Positions 59,886 to 64,000 of a stretch of DNA of 64,000 nucleotides are shown one piece after another. Numbering within the stretch: position 1 is the stretch's first letter; each line of letters begins with the position of its first letter. The notes under the pieces were generated by a model. The model did not search any database. It was not told where the DNA came from and was given only the letters and a program-made list of their open reading frames with translations. A program made the position numbers and the translations under genes. Source of the DNA: Parasponia andersonii (Eukaryota > Streptophyta > Magnoliopsida > Rosales > Cannabaceae); assembly GCA_002914805.1 (NCBI GenBank), contig JXTB01000042.1, forward strand, positions 1,017,455-1,081,454, read 5' to 3'.

Positions 59886-61516
59886 CCGACTTAATTTGTT
59901 GATAAGCAAAAATGACCGGTAATTAATGTACTTCAAAGCTCAAAATGTAGTACCTTGCATAGGTTGGAATCAGTGAGAATAGTCAGTCCAATAGACATTG
60001 CCTCAGAGGAGAAGGTTCTTTTAACTAGGAAAGAGTCAATAAATCAAGTACACGCAGAGATCATGATATTCAACCTCAGGCCCCGCGTCGTTTTTTTTTC
60101 CAAATAAAAAAGCTAAACTTAAATATGGAAATACTAAAAGCATCCCAGCTAGTTCAGTTGGCACCCTAATAATTTTTCATTCCTAGTACAACAACTTAAT
60201 AAAAATGGCCGTTTAAGTTTTGTTTTTTGTAGTTTTTTTTTTTTTTTTTTTCAGTTTATTCATGTTATAACTTGGAAGTTTTAACTTAATTATTTAGCCA
60301 AAAGCGTCGATAAGTGAAATTTGAAACAGAATCTAAATTTAGAGGTTTGGACTTTGGATTGTAACTTTCGAAAATATAGGCGTTTCGAGACAACAGTATT
60401 AAAAGCCCAGTTGGGGTATGTGTCGATAGAACCTTGTTCAGCTCAAATCCGATTCAATAAGAAGACAAATCAATAACAAGTTATTACATTGTACGTCAGT
60501 AGATGATGGTGTGGGAATGTTAATTTTGAACTTATAGGCATATACGCCAAACTGAAGAAAAATATCAACTTTGTCATTGGCGTGTGCCAAGTAAGATTCC
60601 GCATAATGCTGCTACATGTTTGGCCTCTGGGTTGTGTAAGTGTATACTCTACAAAAGTGCATGTACAAGAGCATAAAATATCAATTTATTGTCAGTGTCA
60701 CATTCGATAAATTAACTAAAAGATTACTTGATATACATTTATTTATTTTATTTAAAAAAAATGGACTCTTAAAGAAAATATTATTACTCAAAACAAAAAA
60801 ACTTCAATTACAGAATAAGTATAAGTATTACGATTTCTAATTCCTCAAAAAAAAGAGAAAAAAATTGGATCCAAATATAATAGCAACAAGATTTGTGAGT
60901 TATTATAATTCTTAAAAGAGAAAAAGATAACAAAGGTCATCAGCAAATTATTATTACTTATTCCTGAGTACGTTCTTGACAGAATAGACTGTGATGTATG
61001 GCTATTGAAAAGAAAATGAGTCATCAATTTAACTGATTTAAATTAAAAAAGAAACTCTTAGATTCAATACATGATATTATAAACTAGATCTAGATTTAGA
61101 ATTATTAAAAAATGAAAAAAAAAAAAATAAAAAATCTCTCATTCCCGTGAGAGATCAGAGAGGAGCAAGAGAATGAATGAAGACTGGAAAAAGAAAGGAA
61201 TAAAGGGAGTTCGGAAAAAGAAAGGGACAAAGGAAGTTCAGATAAGAAGGAAATACTCCCGCTCTAGCCTCTACGAGAGCAACGGTGATATATACATTTA
61301 CCGGAGAATATTTTTCAAATAACTTGGGAAGATTTGGATATGTCTCTGTTTTGAACACTTTTATCTTAATATCCGGTTATTTTCTTTAATATTATTCTTT
61401 AACTTAATATTCAGATATTTAGTAAATCAGTTGATATACCTAATATATTAACTTACATATAAGTTGGGCAGTAAAAAATCAATAAAAGGAAAACTCTAGA
61501 TGACGTTTCCCTTATT
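59886..61516. other. non-coding, AT-rich
   Basis: No gene recognised. A short stretch at 60578-60640 (HWRVPSKIPHNAATCLASG) faintly recalls the end of a LINE RNase H domain but is too short to call. Long A/T runs at 60235-60252 and 61110-61130. Confidence 0.5.
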
Positions 61517-61600
61517 CACTACAAAAAACCGGCCAATATTCTCCTGAACAACCCATATTAACGTTTCGAGAAGAACGGGATTTTTTTGGGCTCGAATGAT
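61517..61600 (+). mobile_element. possible CACTA-type terminus
   Basis: CACTACAAAAAACCGG at 61522 resembles the CACTACAAGAAA ends of En/Spm (CACTA) transposons, followed by GC-containing subterminal-like sequence. The other end was not found. Confidence 0.28.
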
Positions 61601-62320
61601 AGTTACTGAAAGAACATTGTTCCAAGAACCACATGGATTAAAATAAGATCTAAATATAATTTCATTTTACCCCCAAGTGGTAAAACAAAGGGACGTCACT
61701 TGAAGGAAACGTGCGCACACAATAAATTAGATGCTTTATTGTGAAAAACGATATTATTCCCACGAATTGTGACTTAGATATCAAAAATTGACTTAATAAA
61801 TTGCGTACAAATCCACCCCACAAATTTTCAAAATATCCACCCCACAAAGTTTCAATCTGGAATCCAGATACAGCTTTCTTTTTCAATCTTGCTGAGCCTA
61901 GTTAATTGGTCATATCAACACTAGTATTAATTGAGCAGTGCCATGCCGGCTTGCACACAATTAGTACTCGTGTCAGCCTAAGCACAATTAATAATGTGTA
62001 ATCTTCGGGCTTGACCTGCAATGTGCTTGTGCCTAATCACGCCGTTTTTGAGCTCGTGCCCCTTTTTGCCCTGATTGCGCCTATTTTTCGTCATGTTATT
62101 GGACACTATTTGTGGTATTAAAGATAAAGTTGTCTATAGTGGCAACTATTTTGCATATTTATTGGGCCTCGTACCATCCCTATTCTGGTGTTCATATTGT
62201 ACCCATATGTTAGTTATTTGTGCCATGTCGTTACGAAGATGATTATTAATCATATCTTATTGTTGCTGATACTAATCTATTTGGACGTCATTAGCCATGA
62301 TCTTAATTTGTGATCACAGT
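61601..62320. other. non-coding, with a possible hAT-type remnant
   Basis: GTGCCATGCCGGCTTGCAC (about 61937) through GTGCTTGTGCCTAATCACG to GTACCATCCCTA (ending 62182) has the short GTGC/CGTG-rich style and a TAGGGATGG-type end (reverse strand) of plant hAT MITEs. The left end is not clear. The rest is featureless. Confidence 0.35.
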
Positions 62321-63082
62321 TAGAGATGTCAAATGGGTTGGGTCGTACTTGTTTGGCATGTGAAAGGTAAGTTTATTCATATCTTATATAATACTTGACA
62401 CGGCTTATTAAAATATTATTTCATACTCGTACTGGTTTAAGTTTCAAAATTTTAGCCCCAACACTACCCACAGACACATCTCATGTCGTGTTCGTGTTTG
62501 TGCTAGGTCCTGATCGTGTTGAATAGGATATTAAATGTGCTAGCGTATCTTTGTATCCATCTTCAGTTAGCTTATTAAATTGTTATGATAATCAATATTT
62601 TATGAATTTTTAAAAAATATTTAATTACATAATTATATTTTGATTTAAAATAATAATCAAAATATGTAATATATCCATAATATTTGAAAGAAAATATATT
62701 CAATTAAAAATCACTAAGGTAAAATTATTTTTGAAAGAAAGAACAAGAAAAGTATATTTATTAATAAGCAAAAGTAAAAAAGACATACAAAATTTGCAGA
62801 TATAAATAATAAAACAGGTAAAAATAAATATTTTTTAACGTATTCAGAGTCATGCTTTTAGTGCTTTTTAGGTCGTGCTGTGATTGTATCAGGCTTGTAC
62901 CTAAGATCTTGTCATGCTGTGATAACTTATAGTATCCAAAATCTATAACCCGACACTGTCTAATATCTTGTGCTGTACTTAGTACAGTCCAAAATCACCT
63001 TGTGCCGTGTCGTGCTTGGCACGAATTTTTTCGTATTGTGTCCTTGTGCCAAATGGGCAGCTCAGCCGATTTGACATCTCTA
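62321..63082. mobile_element. hAT-type MITE, 762 bp
   Basis: Inverted ends TAGAGATGTCAAATGGG (62321) and TAGAGATGTCAAATCGG (reverse complement ending 63082) match over 14 bases before diverging. The interior is non-coding with scattered CGTGTCGTG/CGTGTTCGTG motifs (about 62482-62500 and 63005-63020), like the subterminal parts of the hAT element at 34664. The flanking octamers (ATCACAGT, TAATTACT) do not match, so the target duplication has decayed or been lost. Confidence 0.68.
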
Positions 63083-64000
63083 TAATTACTTGTTTGGATG
63101 TGTTTGGACATTCCATAGAGCAACTATATTCCAATATATGGGTAAAACATTTTTTTATTGTCAATTCAAATTCATTGAAAATTCTATGATGATTTGTCAA
63201 TTCTAAAGCGATTAATCTTATCTACCAATAGGCTCCTAAAATTGATAGTGTTTTGGTATCCAATATGAAAATCTCTCTAGATTTTGTTAATAGCGTTGAT
63301 TCTTAGGGATGCTGTTCCTAGACCTTAGTATCATTTGTTTTAGACTCACAATTTATGTACTCTTTTATGGTCTAGGTTATTTTTTCTTTGCAAGATTTTA
63401 TGAAACAAGTTTTAATGAGGTATTTTTCAGCACTCCCCATATTTGAAGTTATTATTTTATTTTTTGTTTATTATATATTGCGGATACCAAGAGGTGTTCA
63501 TCATGTGAGAGGAGGTTTCTATAAAGGTTTTTATGGCCGGTTTGGTCGGTCTTCAACTTCAATCTATAAACCAAATTTTGGGTGCAGTTTGGTCAATTCA
63601 CCCGATCATTTACTCTATATTGGTTGACTCAAATCGGTCAGACTATATTTACATTTTTTATTATAGTTTAGACAGTTTTTGCTATTTGAATAATACAAGT
63701 ATAAAACTAATCATAGCCTAAATAATAATACATACAAAGTAATCTTAAAATGGTCTAAATATGAAACCAAAAATAACATATTTAAAGCTTATTTCAAATC
63801 GAAAGTTCTAGTAATTTTAAACTTAAGTTAAAACTAAAATAAAATATAGGAGCAATCTTAAGTCTAGATTAATATCTTAGACGATTATAAGACAACCATA
63901 AACCTTAAGTAAGATAACTTAGTAAATAATAATACTTGCCATAATAACAATAAAGACTTCAAATTTTAACTTTGGCTCAAGTTATAAAATTAACTTTGGC
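63083..64000. other. non-coding, AT-rich
   Basis: A GGTTTGGTCGG-type degenerate repeat lies near 63538-63550. No gene or element recognised up to the window edge. Confidence 0.5.

Noticed and set aside
60135-60170. SINE-like box A (AGCTAGTTCAGTTGGCACC)
   Set aside because: No box B at the expected distance and no A tail or target duplication.
60578-60640. Possible third LINE RNase H fragment
   Set aside because: About 20 residues with only a loose motif; too short to support.

Overview
This is a stretch of plant nuclear DNA, almost certainly from a eudicot. The evidence is two intact intron-less fasciclin-like arabinogalactan protein (FLA) genes of the FLA11/FLA12 secondary-wall type, plant-type Copia and Gypsy elements with tRNA-iMet primer sites, hAT and SINE elements, and AT-rich intergenic DNA. 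There are no bacterial genes, CRISPR arrays, tRNA or rRNA genes. An assembly gap of about 0.9 kb lies at 44642-45533.

Layout. 1-4494 is the 3' part of a broken Ty1/Copia element; its 5' LTR lies outside the window. It abuts the last 27 codons of an FLA gene (4495-4578). 5506-18050 is a whole-length but decayed Tat-lineage Gypsy element with a perfect AGTAG target duplication, two internal satellite-like arrays and an antisense accessory ORF region. 18365-26075 is a minus-strand Copia element into which a 2.35-kb Gypsy LTR inserted (20004-22353, target duplication CTTAT). 26475-26951 is the 5' part of a dead FLA gene cut by a short Copia remnant (26952-28374) whose two ends carry different LTR types. 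30344-31246 and 33149-34066 are the two intact FLA genes, with about 190 bp of matching promoter and the same TATA-to-ATG spacing.

34664-37120 is a hAT DNA transposon with a perfect 8-bp target duplication. 38397-43388 is a minus-strand chromovirus-like Gypsy fossil. 46930-56709 is a Tekay-type chromovirus fossil with 2.5-kb LTRs. The rest, to 64000, is AT-rich and holds a probable solo LTR with a 25-bp tandem array upstream of a TATA box (57123-57871), a SINE with clear target duplications (59672-59869), a hAT-type MITE (62321-63082) and weaker remnants.

The host story is a local FLA cluster with at least four traces (one tail, one dead 5' part, two intact genes) that grew by duplication including promoters and was then broken up by transposons. 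I found no convincing undescribed molecular system. The most unusual signals are the mixed LTR ends at 26952-28374, dense sense-oriented TTGAC[C/T] (W-box-like) clusters in the leaders of the Copia elements, and the several independent tandem arrays inside LTR elements.
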